Positions 31,218 to 42,329 of a stretch of DNA of 64,000 nucleotides are shown here, in pieces. Below the pieces are notes generated by a model. It made no database searches. It was not told where the DNA came from and saw nothing but the letters and a program-made list of their open reading frames with translations. A program made the translations under genes and the position numbers. The stretch's first letter is position 1, and every line of letters begins with the position of its first letter. The stretch is from Zizania palustris (taxonomy: Eukaryota > Streptophyta > Magnoliopsida > Poales > Poaceae), in the NCBI GenBank assembly GCA_019279435.1, contig JAAALK010000287.1, positions 84,385,886-84,449,885 of the forward strand, written 5' to 3'.

Positions 31218-31771
31218 GCCGAGCTTCAACAAGAGCAAAAGGATTTTCGTGCTTCAAAGACGGGGAAAAGAGTTAAGCGTAAAGTTTTGAAGACTCCGGG
31301 TTTCCTAGACTAGACGTCTTCAGAGCCGAGCCAACTCTGAAACCAGTTCTGGGGATTGAAGGGGTCTCCGCTTCCTCCTTGGCGTAGATACATATTTTTC
31401 TTAATGTAATATAATATGTTGAGTAATATAAACTAGAATGCTTCAAAATTGTCTCGTTATCTCCCAGCCCATCTTTTGAGGTAAGCACCTCAAAATTTTG
31501 ATCAAAAGTGGTTACGCACAACGATCATGACGCTAGTTAAGAGTACAATTTCAATAATTATATTTTTGGTGGCTCGGAGCCCCTAATATGCTAAAGAGGA
31601 ACTAAGGACTTGTAGTTCAAAATTCGAATAGATGGTCACTAGGGACCCTGAAAATGACTTTGACCTTATTGGTCCAGAGTACGAAAATGGTAGCTTAGTA
31701 CTCTTTTTTCAAACGTGGTTGCTTCGGACTCCTTTTCGGATGTAATAGAATCCACTTCTAACGATCACTTT
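31218..31771. other. Spacer in B between the antisense gene and tandem repeats
   Basis: A decayed continuation of the small ORF (Lys/Arg/Glu-rich, to ~31320) is followed by AT-rich sequence with no coding likeness. C has the inverted counterpart at 41860-42330. Confidence 0.35.
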
Positions 31772-32015
31772 GGACTCTTTTCACGGACGCTTTCAAGCTA
31801 ACTGCTCGAAGTCCATATCATTTGGTCTCTTTGGACTCTTTTTACGGACGCTATCAAGCCAGAGGCTCCGAATCCGCTTTATGTGGTATCCTTCGACTCT
31901 TTTTACGGATCCTTTCAAGCTAATTGCTTGGAATCCGTAGCATTTGGTCCATTTGGACTCTTTTTACGAATGCTTTCAAGCTGGTGGCTTGGAATGCGCT
32001 TATATGTAACTTTCC
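31772..32015. repeat. 61-bp tandem repeat, four copies, in element B
   Basis: GGACTCTTTTTACGGA-type units recur at 31772, 31833, 31894 and 31955, period 61. Each contains a TTTCAAGC(T/C) and an 'AATCCG' segment. Homologous with the half-unit of the 119-base repeat in A and the inverted repeats in C. Confidence 0.8.
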
Positions 32016-32186
32016 CACCTTGACGGATTCTTCGAGCCGGTCCATAAAACTGGTTCGAAAGAATAATACTTACCTCCGCAATTAGCTCTGTCCTCCTAAT
32101 GAATCCACTAGGAGTAGGAATCATTTTGAGAAGCACACGTTATTCGAACCATGAGTTTTATTCATTTAGAAAGTGTTTACAAATGA

Positions 32187-33040
32187 TTACAAGGAGCCCC
32201 TATGCGAAGTATCGCTTAAGGTGCTCTGCATGCCATGCATGTTTTTACTCTTCACCTTCTCAAAAAGTAACATAAAAGATCCGGGGCGTCCTGAATGAAT
32301 GATGATATATGGTCCTTCCCATTTATTTCCTAATTTCCCTGGAGCAATAATGCTTCGTAGTACTAGATGACCCAGTTTAAGTTCATTAAGTTTAATTTTT
32401 GGATCATACCAAGTCTTCATCTGATGTTGATACTTCATCAGGTTAGCAACAACTCGAAGCCTTGTTTCTTCAATTAGGTCTAGTGAAGCCTGTCTTTCAT
32501 TTTCCATTTCGGGTTTGATGGTGCGAAGGGATCCTCCCTTGATCTCTGTTGGCGTCATGGCTTCATCTCTGAATAGTAACCTAAAAGGGGTGAAGCCTGT
32601 GGACCTTTCTTCAGTGGTCCGTATGGACCAAAAAATCTTCGGGAGCTCTTCGGTCCATAGCCCCTTTGCCAATCCTACTATCCTTTGATTCAGGCCTAAT
32701 AAAATATTACCATTAGCTCATTTGACGGCTCCGTTAGATCGAGGATGACAGACAACTGCAAAACACATTTCAATACCAAGACATTCATAGAACTCTCTAA
32801 AGGGTTCGACATCAAATTGAGTGCCATTGTCGATTGTTAGCTGTCGGGGTACTCCGAACCTACAAATAATGTTCTGCTAGAAACATTTTTGTACATTCTT
32901 TGAAGTGATAGTTGTGAGGGTTCTGCTTCGACCCACTTAGAAAAATATTCAATTGCTACCACTGTGAATTTTAAACATCCTTTTTCCATTGGGAAGGGGC
33001 CAATGAGATCCATACCCCACTGGGCCATTGGCCACATGGG
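32187..33040 (-). pseudogene. pol: Element B pol: integrase
   Basis: Minus strand. First Asp in QWGMDLIGPFPMEKG (~33015). Second Asp in the LTIDNGTQFD region (~32830). The third acid region reads SNGAVK, so Glu is replaced by Lys, followed by a stop (about 32720). The C-terminal part 32187-32672 is open: GLWTEELPKIFWSIRTTEER, GHLVLRSIIAPGKLGNKWEG. The damaged catalytic Glu and stop make it inactive. Confidence 0.8.
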
Positions 33041-33474
33041 AGCAACAACTTGAAGAGTTGTTGGTGGACGATGACTCTGTCTTCACATTCATTGACAACC
33101 TTGGCAAGTGCGGACCAAGGACTCCGCATCAGCTACTATTGTAGGCCAATAAAGCCCTTAGCGAAGTGTTTTCCCCACAAAGTCCTTCATGAATTTCTCG
33201 AAGTATATCTTGGCCTTCGGCTTGCGAAATACATCGAAGTAGGGGAGAACATACTCTGGCCTTGTATAGAATACCATTGATAATATGATAATTCTGGATT
33301 CTTAACTACAATCTTGAAAGCTTCGGGTCTTCGAGCAAATTAGCCTGGCCTTGCAATAATTCCATAATTGAAATCCGCTAGTCTGTGTTCGGTATGCAAA
33401 GGACCTCTGCAGGAGGGAGTTGGGGTAGCGAAGGGAAGGCAAGCTATTCATAAAAAGCCCCTTCCGGAATATCT

Positions 33475-33930
33475 ATGGCTCCGGCTGCAGCTTTTGCCAA
33501 GATATCGGCTTGTGCATTGCCGGCTCGTGGGATGCTTCGAATAGAAATCCCTTTAAATGCTGCTTCAATCTTGTGGATTTCTTATAGATATTTAGCAAGT
33601 TGCGGATGCCAAACATGGAAACTTTTATCAACGTGCCCTGCTATAATCTGGGAATCTGTTTTTATAACAACTCTTGTAGCACCAAGGGCACGTGCCTTTC
33701 GAAGGCCTAGCAAAATTCATTCATACTCCACAATATTATTGGTGGACTTAAAGTTGAGCCTTGCAGAGTACATTGCTTTCTGTCCTAAAGGTGAAATTAT
33801 CACTGCTCCAACACCTACTCTCGATGCTTGAAAAGCTCCATTGGAGTATATGGTCCATATTCCTTCACTTGATTCTTCCAAAGCCCATACTGTAGACGGA
33901 GTCCATTCTTCTACAAAATCAGCCACCACT
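33475..33930 (-). pseudogene. pol: Element B pol: RNase H
   Basis: Minus-strand IWTIYSNGAFQASRVGVGAV, where the usual first Asp (S/Y-D-G) is Asn, then NIVEYE and KTDSQIIAGHVDKSFHVWHP-like sequence with a stop at about 33715. Degenerate. Confidence 0.7.
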
Positions 33931-34108
33931 TGTGACCTTTTTGTTATTCTTGCTACAAAGGATATGCCGAAGGGAGTTAACTCAACAGCCCATTTTCTAA
34001 TTCTCCCTGTAGAATCTTTGCTTCGAAGCATATCTCCCAGAGGATAAGAAGTTGGTACAATTACATTATGCGCTAGAAAATAATGTCGTAATTTCCTTGA
34101 AGCCATTA

Positions 34109-35300
34109 CTAGAGCATAAGTGAATTTTTCCAACTCGGAGTATCTGGTTTTTCCTCCGGATAAGGCTTCTGATACAAAATATTCTGGATTTTGTACCAAC
34201 TTCCCATTGAAATCCATTTCTCAAGCAAGGACCGCACTAACACCGAGCTTGTAGCTGCAAGATATAGGAGAAGAGTTTCATCTGCAATGGGCACAGTGAG
34301 TGTTGCAAGGTTGCTGAGATAATCTTTAATATCATCAAAACTCTTCTGGCACTCCGGTGTCCATGCAAAATCTTCGGACCCTTTCAAGGCTTTGAATATT
34401 GGGAGGCTTCGCTCTACTGACCTTGCTAGAAATCTGCTAAGTTCTGTGAGGCATCCGATAAGCTTCTGAACATGCCTCAAATTTTCCGACATAGTCATTC
34501 TCTGTAGTGCACTTATTTGAGGCGAGATAGCTTCTATGCCCCTGCTCGAAACTAAATATCCTAACAATTTCCCATCTTGAACCCCGAAGATACATTTTTC
34601 GGGGTTGAGGCGAACTCCACATGCTCGGAGGCTCTCGAAAGTTTCTGCTAAGTCTAGACTATGTTGGTGCCTTAAAGCACTCTTTATTACAATGTCATCC
34701 ATATAGGATTCGACATTACGGCCTATTTGGTGACCTAGAGCTTTAGCAATTAATCATGAAAAAGTTGCCCCGACATTTCTTAAGCCGAAGGGCATTCTTA
34801 CATAGCAAAAGACTCCCGAAGGAGTTACAAAGCTTGTCCTGGCTTCGTCTTCGTGTTTTAACCATATTTCATGATATCCGGAGTACGCGTCGAGGAAGCC
34901 CAAAAGTTTAGAGCCAACAATGGAGTTGACTAATTGATCAATGCGGGGCATAGGGTAAGGGTCACGTGGGCATGCTTTATTCAGGGATGTGAAGTCAATA
35001 CACATGCACCACTTCCCGGAGGCCTTTTTATTGACCAAGACCAGGTTGGCTAACCACTCCGTATGAGTCACTTCTCTAATGATCCCGGCCTTCAACAATT
35101 TTTCCACTTCTGCTTTAGCAAGGCTGGCCTCTCCGTTGATAATTTGTGGAGTCCCTAGTGAATAGGTCGAACACTTGGGTTGACGAGAAGGCTATGCTCA
35201 ATGATACTTTCGTCAACTCCAGAAATGTCTTCATCGGACCAGGCAAAGACATCCAAATTTTCTCTAACTAATTTTTCTAGCGAAGTAGCGATTTCCGGAG
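34109..35300 (-). pseudogene. pol: Element B pol: reverse transcriptase
   Basis: Minus strand: HTEWLANLVLVNKKASGKW, CIDFTSLNKACPRDPYPMPR, FLDAYSGYHEIWLKHEDEA, MPFGLRNVGATFS then a stop (about 34753), and the intact active site YMDDIVIKSALRHQ (about 34660-34705). Then LGYLVSSRGIEAISPQISAL and SLPIFKALKGSEDFAWTPEC. Two open stretches, 34754-35107 and 34109-34702. Unlike A the catalytic YMDD is preserved. Confidence 0.85.
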
Positions 35301-35307
35301 GCAATTC

Positions 35308-36000
35308 CTATCCAAACTGGATAGGATTATCTTTGTCATCTTTTACGATGATTTTTGTTACAATTTCTCCTTCGGGGCTTGGCCTAGGAGAGGACATCTT
35401 CGATAATTCACTTGACACAGGAATATCCTCTGAATGGTCTTGCACATTATTTATTTGTCGAGGGTCAAGAGGTGGACCATGGCCGTACTCTGCCCTTCGT
35501 GCTGCAGCTTGGTCACCGAAGACCGTAAGCACTCCTCCTTGCATGGGCATCTTCAGGCATAGATAATTATGATGTGCCACGGCTCCGAATTGATTTAACA
35601 TGCCCCTTTTGAAGATGACATTATAGGCATAAGGGGCATCGACTATGTCAAAAATCACTTCTTCCGTTCTAGCCAAGCGCCCCTCTCCGAAGGCAACCTC
35701 GAGGCCTATTTGGCCATGCGGATTGAGAGGAGGTCCTAGAAAGCCTTGAAGTGGACGAGCTGCTAGAAGGAGATGTTTCCATGGGATACATAGCTGGTCG
35801 AAGGCCTGAACGAAGATGATATCCACGGAGCTCCCGCCATCAACCAACACTCTCTGGACTTCTGTTCTTGCAATATCAGCAGTGATAACAATAGGGTCCG
35901 CATGAGGAAATTTTATACCAATTGCATCGACTGAGGTGAATGATATATGCACGTGGGACCATACATGCTTTTCAACAGCCGACGAAGAGGTCCCAAGCAA
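35308..36000 (-). pseudogene. pol: Element B pol: aspartic protease region
   Basis: A 230-residue open frame on the minus strand with VLVDGGSSVDIIFVQAFDQL (active site D-G-G), RPLQGFLGPPLNPHGQIGLE, YNVIFKRGMLNQFGAVAHHN, then an acidic stretch leading to RT. The last ~100 residues match the left edge of C almost exactly (38130-38450), in inverted order. Confidence 0.8.
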
Positions 36001-36055
36001 TGTGCCCTACTTCATGAACATACTCCATCCTTTGCCATTTTGACATGCTGCCCAG

Positions 36056-37588
36056 GGTTCCTCCTCCTGAGATGGAAAGAACAACTCTTTTGTCATGGTC
36101 TTGTGTCTCTTCTTGCTTCGGGGGTGGCACAACACTAGCCACTGAAGGTTGTCTTTGGGCTTCGAAGCTGTCTACACGTACGACAGTTTGTACTGGCTCT
36201 GGACGTGCCTCGGGAGGGGCTTGGTCAGTAGTGCCTCGACCAGAGCTCCTTTCGAGGTACTCGCTTCTTAGAGCTAATATAGACTTACATGCATTGGTAG
36301 CATGGCTTCGATTCTCATCGTGGACACAGTAGAAGAAGGCTTGGCCTTTGCCTGTTGGCTTCCCTGGCGGCCTCCAGCCGTTGATCTTGCTTCCCGAAGC
36401 TTGTGGATTCTTAGGGTGAAATTTCTATGAAGTGGGGGCAATGTTCAAAACTTCGGAGCGAGGATGCTTTTGCCCTCTTCGTCTGTCATGCTGGTTGTCG
36501 AAGTGGTACCCTTGTGAAGGAGTTGAAGTCTTCACTTCAAGTTTAACTTCTTGGATGGTTGGTGGAGATGAAACAGTCCTTTAGAGCCATCCTTCATCCG
36601 ACCTAGCATACTCATCAAAGTAGGCCATTAACTGTGCTACCGAGGAAATATGCTTTCGGTGAAGCTTGTCGAGGAGGTCTGCATTTGTGACTCCTTCCCG
36701 AGCCGCATCAACCACAAATGATGCGGACAACCCTCTTATTTGCGACTTTGTATGAGCAAAGAGCTTGAAAAACTATCGCAAAGTTTCTCCAGGCTGCTGC
36801 TTTATCTGAAAAAGACTTCCGGTAGACATAGGGGGCACAAATGTACCTTGGAAGTTGCTTACGAACTTCTTCCTTAATTGTTCCCAAGACTTAATTGATC
36901 CTAGTTTCAAAGACCAGAACCAACACAGAGTGACTGCTTCGAGCGCAAGTGGGAAGCACTTCGCCATTGTGTCTCGGACCCCTCCGCTTGCCTCGATTGC
37001 TAAAGCATACGAGCGGGAAAATTCCCCTGGATCTTGCACTCCGGAATACTTACAAAGCTTCGATGTTCTAAACTTAGGGTCAAAGCGCACCTTTTGCAAG
37101 TCTGGGCACAACGGAGATTCATCATCAAAAAAAGCATTCTCAGTGCTTCTTAGAACCTCAGAAGCTTCGGGATAAAAGGCAAGATCTTCGTCTTGAGGCA
37201 CCTCTAGAATAGCGGGGCTAGTTTGAGGACGAAGCCTGTCCACAGCTTCCTGTCTCCACCTTGTCACTTCGGCCTAAAGATGGGCAATCTAGGTTGCCAC
37301 GTCATCAGGGCTATCTTCATTTCTTCTAGAGGGGACCTCCGGGTCTTGAGAATTGAACAAGTCATTTCGAAGCACAGTCGGAGCTGCAGGAGAGGCTCCA
37401 TCGGTTCGAACCATGGACGGAGTCCCGACAGGGGTTTCGTATGTTTGAGGAAGATTGTTTGTTTCTGGAGTCTGAGGTGGGGGAATCACGGAGGGTCCTC
37501 TGACCTCGACAGTGTTCGACGATTTCAACCCAGAGGTCTGAGAAGACCTCCGGAAGAGACTAGTGCCTAGGCTTCGCTTAGGAGGCAT
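36056..37588 (-). pseudogene. gag: Element B gag
   Basis: Starts at the ATG at 37586-37588 (MPPKRSLGTSL). Gag domain MAKCFPLALEAVTLCWFWSL (about 36910-36970) and IKSWEQLRKKFVSNFQGTF. Tat-type zinc knuckle YCVHDENRSHATNACKSILA (about 36290-36345) keeps C, H, H and C. Stops at about 37288, 36773 and 36582, and further breaks downstream. Otherwise better preserved than in A. Confidence 0.8.
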
Positions 37589-37632
37589 TGCTCTAGGAAA
37601 GGAATGGTAGAGAACAAGGTTTTTGTACTAGG

Positions 37633-37653
37633 TTCCCCACGGACGGCGCCAAC
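37633..37653 (-). other. Primer binding site of element B
   Basis: Minus strand TTGGCGCCGTCCGTGGGGAA immediately inside the 5' LTR; the form usual in RIRE2/Tat-type grass elements (from memory). I do not assign the tRNA. Confidence 0.65.
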
Positions 37654-38129
37654 TGTTGGCGTAAAATATTATGCTAATAGGTTTAGGAAATTAAGTGTTA
37701 GACAAACGAAGCGTTTGTTTAAGTAAACTCACAGTATGTATTGAATATCTGAGTATTTGATGCCTCTTACAGGGTGATAAGGGGGTATGTAATGGTAAAA
37801 TCTCTAGGGAAAAGACCTTTTTACCGCTCAATTACAACCGACATAGTGTATACTATTTCAGTATCCCTTATAGGGTTAATATGGTAAAACATAATCGAAG
37901 GATGTTTATAAGGTAGATGTCCCATCCTTATGGTTGTTTTCCACTCTGGAGGGGAAGCCTTTCAGAGGGCCTCTTCGGACTGGAGCCTGGACAGACCCTT
38001 CAGCTTCGAGCCCTTCAATTCGGAGGCAAGTCTTGTGCTCCGGGATTAAGACTTGCCTTTATCTTTATTGCATAATGTATTTGCCTTGAATCTTAGACGA
38101 TCATGAGGATGAAGTATTTTCCCCCAACA
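37654..38129 (-). repeat. 5' LTR of element B
   Basis: Plus reading TGTTGGCGTAAAATA to TTTTCCCCCAACA, homologous with the LTRs of A and the solo LTR in C. The TATA box is lost (plus GGGTATGTAATGG for GGGTATTTATAGG). The next bases (38130-) are element C protease; CCTAT at 38130-38134 would be the TSD, but its partner is gone. Confidence 0.85.
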
Positions 38130-39290
38130 CCTATAATGTAATCTTTGGAAGGGGCATGTTAAATCAATTCGGAGCCGTTGCGCATCATAATTATCTATGC
38201 CTGAAGATGCCCATGCAAGGAGGAGTGCTTACGACCTTCGGTGACCAAGTTGCCGCACAAAGGGTAGAGTATGGCCATGGTGCACCTCTTGACCCTCGAT
38301 AAATAAATAACGTGCAAGACCATTTGGAGGATATCCTTGTGTCAAGTGAATTCTCGAGGATGTCCTCCCTTAGGCTAAGCCCCGAAGGAGAAATTGTAAC
38401 GAAGATCATTGTAAAGGACGACAAAGACTATCCCATCCAGTTTGGCAAAGAATTGCCTCCGGAAATTGCTACTTCGCTAGAAGAAGTAGTTAGAGAAAAT
38501 TTGGACATCTTTGCCTTGTCCGATGAAGATATTCCTAGAGTTGACCGAAGTATTATTGAGCATAGCCTACTCGTCAACCGAAGGGTTCAACCTGTTCACC
38601 AGGGGCTCCGCAAATTGTCAACAGAGAGGGCGAACCTTGCTAAAGTAGAAGTGCACAAATTGTTAAACGCCGGGATCTTTAGAGAAGTGGCTCATACGGA
38701 GTAGTTAGCCAACCCGGTCTTCGTCAAGAAAAAGGCCTCCAACAAGTGGTCCATGTGCATTGACTTCACATCCCTAAATAAAGCATGCCCACGAGACCCC
38801 TACCACATGCCCCAAATTGATCAATTAGTCGACTACACTGCCGGCTCCGAGCTTTTGAGCTTCCACGACGCGTACTCCGGATATCATCAAATATGGTTAA
38901 AACATGAAGACGAAGCCAAGACAAGCTTTGTAACTCCTTCGGGAGACTTTTGCTATGTAAGAATGCCCTTCGTCTTAAGAAATGCTAGGGCAACTTTTTC
39001 AAGGTTAATTGCTAAGGATCTAGGTCACCAGGTAGGCCGTAATGTCGAAGCCTATATGGATGACATTGTAATAAAATATGCTTTAAAGCACCAACATAGT
39101 CTATACTTAGCAGAAACTTTTGAGAGTCTCCGAGCATGTGGAGTTCTCCTCAACCCCCAAAAATGTATCTTTGGGGCTCAAGCTGGGAAATTGTTAGGGT
39201 ATTTAGTTTCGAGCAGGGGATCGAAGCTAGCCCAAAGATTATCTCGGCAACCTTGCAACACTCACCGTGCCCATTGCAGATGAAACTCTT
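38130..39290 (+). pseudogene. pol: Element C pol: protease tail and RT
   Basis: Protease tail (NVIFGRGMLNQFGAVAHHNY), linker, then RT: CIDFTSLNKACPRDPYHMPQ, FHDAYSGYHQIWLKHEDEA, MPFVLRNARATFSRL, active site AYMDDIVIKYALKHQ (about 39055-39100), CGVLLNPQKCIFGAQAGKLL. Stops lie at 38301 (TAA) and 38702 (TAG). A deletion of a little over 200 bases, relative to B, joins LGYLVSSRG at ~39225 to sequence just before RNase H, removing the RT thumb-side segment; AAAGATTATCTC at the joint may mark the break. Confidence 0.8.
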
Positions 39291-40254
39291 CTCCTATATC
39301 TTGCAACTACGAGGTCCGCTGTTAGTGCGGTCCTTGTTCGAGAAATTGATTTCAATGGGAAGTTGGTACAAAATCTAGTATATTTTATATCAGAAGCCTT
39401 ATCTGGAGAAAAAACCAGATACTCTGAGTTTGAAAAATTCACTTATGCTCCAGTAAAATTTTTTAGGAAATTACGACATTTTTTTGGCACATAATGTAAT
39501 TGTACCAACTTATTATTCTCTGGGAGATATGCTCTAAAGGAAGGACTCTACAGGGAGAATTGGAAAATGGGAAGTTGAGAAAGAACCTTTCGGCATCTCC
39601 TTTGTAGCAAGAACAGCAATCAAGTCATAGGTGGTGGCTGATTTTGTAGCAGAATGGACTCCATCTACAGTCTGGGCTCCGAAAGAATCAAGTGAAGGAA
39701 TATGGACCATATACTACGATGGAGATTTTCAAGCATCCGGAGAAGGTGTCGAATCGGTGATAATTTCACCTTTAGGATAGAAAGCAATGTACTCCACAAG
39801 GCTCAACATTAAGTCCACCAATAATATTGCGGTATACGAAGGAATTTTGCTAGGTCTTTGCAAGGCATGTGCCCTTGGTGCTACAAGAGTTGTTATAAAA
39901 ACAGATTCCCAAATTGTAGCAGGGCACATTTATAGAAGTTTTCAAGTTCGTCATCCACAATTTGCTAAATATTTATAAGAAATCTGCAAGATTGAAGCAG
40001 CATTTAAAGGGATCTCTGTTCGGAGCATCCCAAGAGCCGACAATGCACAAGCTGATATCTTGGCAAAAGTTGTAGCCGAAGCCATAGATATTCTGGATGG
40101 GGCTTTTTATGAAGAACTTGCATCCCCTTCGGTGCCCCAACTCCCTCTTGTGGAGGTCCTATGCATACCGAACACCGACTGGTGGAGTTCAATTGTGGAA
40201 TTATTTCAAGGCGAAGCTAATTTGCCCGAAGGCCCGAAGCTATCAAGATTGTAG
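39291..40254 (+). pseudogene. pol: Element C pol: RT-RNase H connection and RNase H
   Basis: Connection (ETLLLYLATTRSAVSAVLV, FVSEALSGEKTRYSEFEKF-like) then RNase H: IWTIYYDGDFQASGEGVESV (first Asp present), NIAVYEGILLGLCKACALGA (Glu present), RVVIKTDSQIVAGHI (second Asp), followed by LAKVVAEAIDILDGAFYEEL. Frameshift near 39485 and stops near 39540, 39630 and 39778. Confidence 0.75.
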
Positions 40255-40299
40255 TTAAGAATCCGTAATTATCATATTATAAACGGTATTTTATACAAG

Positions 40300-41391
40300 G
40301 TCGGAGTATGTTCTCCCCTACTCCGATGTATTTCCCAAGCTGAAGGCCAAGATATACTCCGAGAAATTCATGAAGGACTTTGTGGTAGCCATCTTGCCCC
40401 TTGAGCCTCAGCGGGGAAAACATTTCGCTAGGGGCTTTATTGGCTTACAATAATAGCTGATGCGGAGGCCTTGGTCTGCACTTGCCAAGGTTTTCAATGG
40501 ATGTGAAGACAGAGTCATCGTCCACCAACACCACTTCAAGTTAGTGCTCTGCTGTGGCCAATGGCACGGTGGGGTATGGATCTCATTGGCCCCTTCCCAA
40601 TGGCAAAAGACAGTTTAAAATTTGTAGTGGTAGCAATTGAATATTTTTATAAGTGGGTCGAAGTAGAACCCCTCATAGCTATCACTTCGAAGAATGTACA
40701 TAATTTTTTCTGGCAAAACATTATTTGCAGGTTCGGAGTGCCTCGACAGCTGACAATCGACAATGCCACTCAATTTGATGCCAAACCCTTTAGAGAGTTC
40801 TGCGAAGGTCTTGGTATTGAAATGTGTTTTGCAGTTGTCAGTCATCCTCAATCTAATGGAGCCATCGAGCGAGCTAATGGTAATATTTTATCAAGATTAA
40901 ATCAAAGAATAGTAGGATTAGCGAAGGGGCTATGGACCGAAGAGCTCCCGAAGATTTTGTGGTCCATTCGGACCACTCAAGCAAGGTACAAAGGTTTCAC
41001 CCCTTTTAGGTTACTATTCGGAGATGAAGCCATGACGCCGACGGAGCTTAAAGGAGGATCCCTTCGCACCATAGAACCTGAAACAGAAATTTGAAAGACA
41101 GGCTTCGCTGGACCTAACTGAAGAAATAAGGCTTCGAGCTGTTGCTAACCTGATGAAGTATCAACATCAAACAAAGACTTGGTATGATCCGAAGATTAAA
41201 CTTAATGAACTTAAACCAGGTCATTTAGTACTACGGAACATTATCGTTCTTGGAAATTAGGAAATAAGTGGGAAGGACCATATATCATCCTTCGTTCAGG
41301 ATGCCCCGGACCTTTTAAATTAGCTAATTTAGAAGGTGAAGAATTAAAACATGCATGGCATGCGGAGCACCTTAAGCGATACTTCGCATAG
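40300..41391 (+). pseudogene. pol: Element C pol: integrase
   Basis: Zinc-binding part degraded (40370-40550). Core open 40561-41094 with all three catalytic acids: RWGMDLIGPFPMAKD, LTIDNATQFDAKPF and NGAIERANGNILSRL. A frameshift near 41090 breaks the C-terminal half; KLGNKWEGPYIILRSG and ELKHAWHAEHLKRYFA are then read in other frames up to the stop at 41389-41391. The best-preserved integrase core among A-C. Confidence 0.85.
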
Positions 41392-41603
41392 GGGCTCCTT
41401 GTAATCATTTGTAAACACTTTCTAAATGAATAAAGATCATGGTTCGAGTAATGCCTACTTCTCAAGATGATTCCTACTCCTAGTGGATGCATTAGGAGGA
41501 TGGAGCTGATTGCGGAGATAAGAATTATTCATTCGAACCAAATTTACGGACTTCGAGCCACTTGCTCGAAGCATCCGTCAAGGTGGGAAAGTTATATGAA
41601 AAA

Positions 41604-41840
41604 CGGATTCCAAGCCACCGGCTTGAAAGCATTCGTAAAAAGAGTCCAAAGAGACCAAATGCTACGGATTCCGAGCAATTAGCTTGAAAGCATCCGTAAA
41701 AGCATCGAAGGAGACCACAAAAACGGATTCCGAGTCACCGTCTTGATAGCATCCGTAAAAAGAGTCTAGAGACCAAATGATACGGACTCCGAGCAATTAG
41801 CTTGAAAATGTCCGTAAAAAGAGTCTGAAGCGACCACATC
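41604..41840. repeat. ~60-bp tandem repeat, four copies, in element C
   Basis: CGGATTCCRAGC-type units begin at 41604, 41665, 41724 and 41783 (spacing 61, 59, 59). They are the reverse complement of the B repeats, as expected from C's opposite orientation, and lie at the same place beyond integrase. Confidence 0.8.
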
Positions 41841-42329
41841 CAAAAAAGAGTACTAAGATACCATTTGCATACTTTCGAATCTATGCATCGAAGAAATCTA
41901 CCTGGTCCCTACCGACCATTTCTTCGAATTTTGGACTACTAGTCCTTAATTCCTTTTTACTACAATAAGGGGCTTCGAGCCTCCAAAAATAAATGTTATT
42001 GAAATTGTGTTGTTACTTGTCATGGCAATCATTGTGCGTAACCATCTTCGTTTGAAAATCGAAGATGCTTACCCCCAAAGAGGGGCTAGGAGATAACGAG
42101 ACAATTTTTAAGCATTCTAGTTTATATCACTCAATGGATTATATTACATTAAGAAAAATATGTATCTAAGCCAAGGAGGAAGCGGAGACCCCTTCGATCC
42201 CCAAAGCTGGATTCAGAGTTGGCTTGGATTCGAAGGCGACTCGTCCCGGAGCCCGGAGTCTTCAAAAATTTACGCTTAACTCTTTTCCCCTTCTTTGAAG
42301 CACGGAAATCTCTTTGCTCTTGTTGAAGC
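41841..42329. other. Spacer in C between tandem repeats and antisense gene
   Basis: Inverted counterpart of B 31218-31771. On the minus strand 42230-42330 shows the decayed Lys-rich end of the antisense gene; the rest is AT-rich with no coding likeness. Confidence 0.35.

Larger units (their letters stand above)
28611..38129 (-). mobile_element. Element B: Tat-type Gypsy, minus strand, left end missing
   Basis: Right LTR (37654-38129), primer site, gag, protease, RT, RNase H and integrase on the minus strand, ~60-base tandem repeats, and the antisense gene on the plus strand, in the same order as element A. The left LTR, antisense promoter and exon 1 are absent; sequence begins in the intron before exon 2. 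The right LTR abuts protease sequence of element C at 38130, so B probably inserted into C; the left TSD is lost. Gag-pol is much closer to C than to A by eye. Confidence 0.8.

Noticed and set aside
32187..41391. B and C as the two halves of one complete element
   Set aside because: They lie on opposite strands and both contain protease, RT, RNase H and integrase, so they are two copies.
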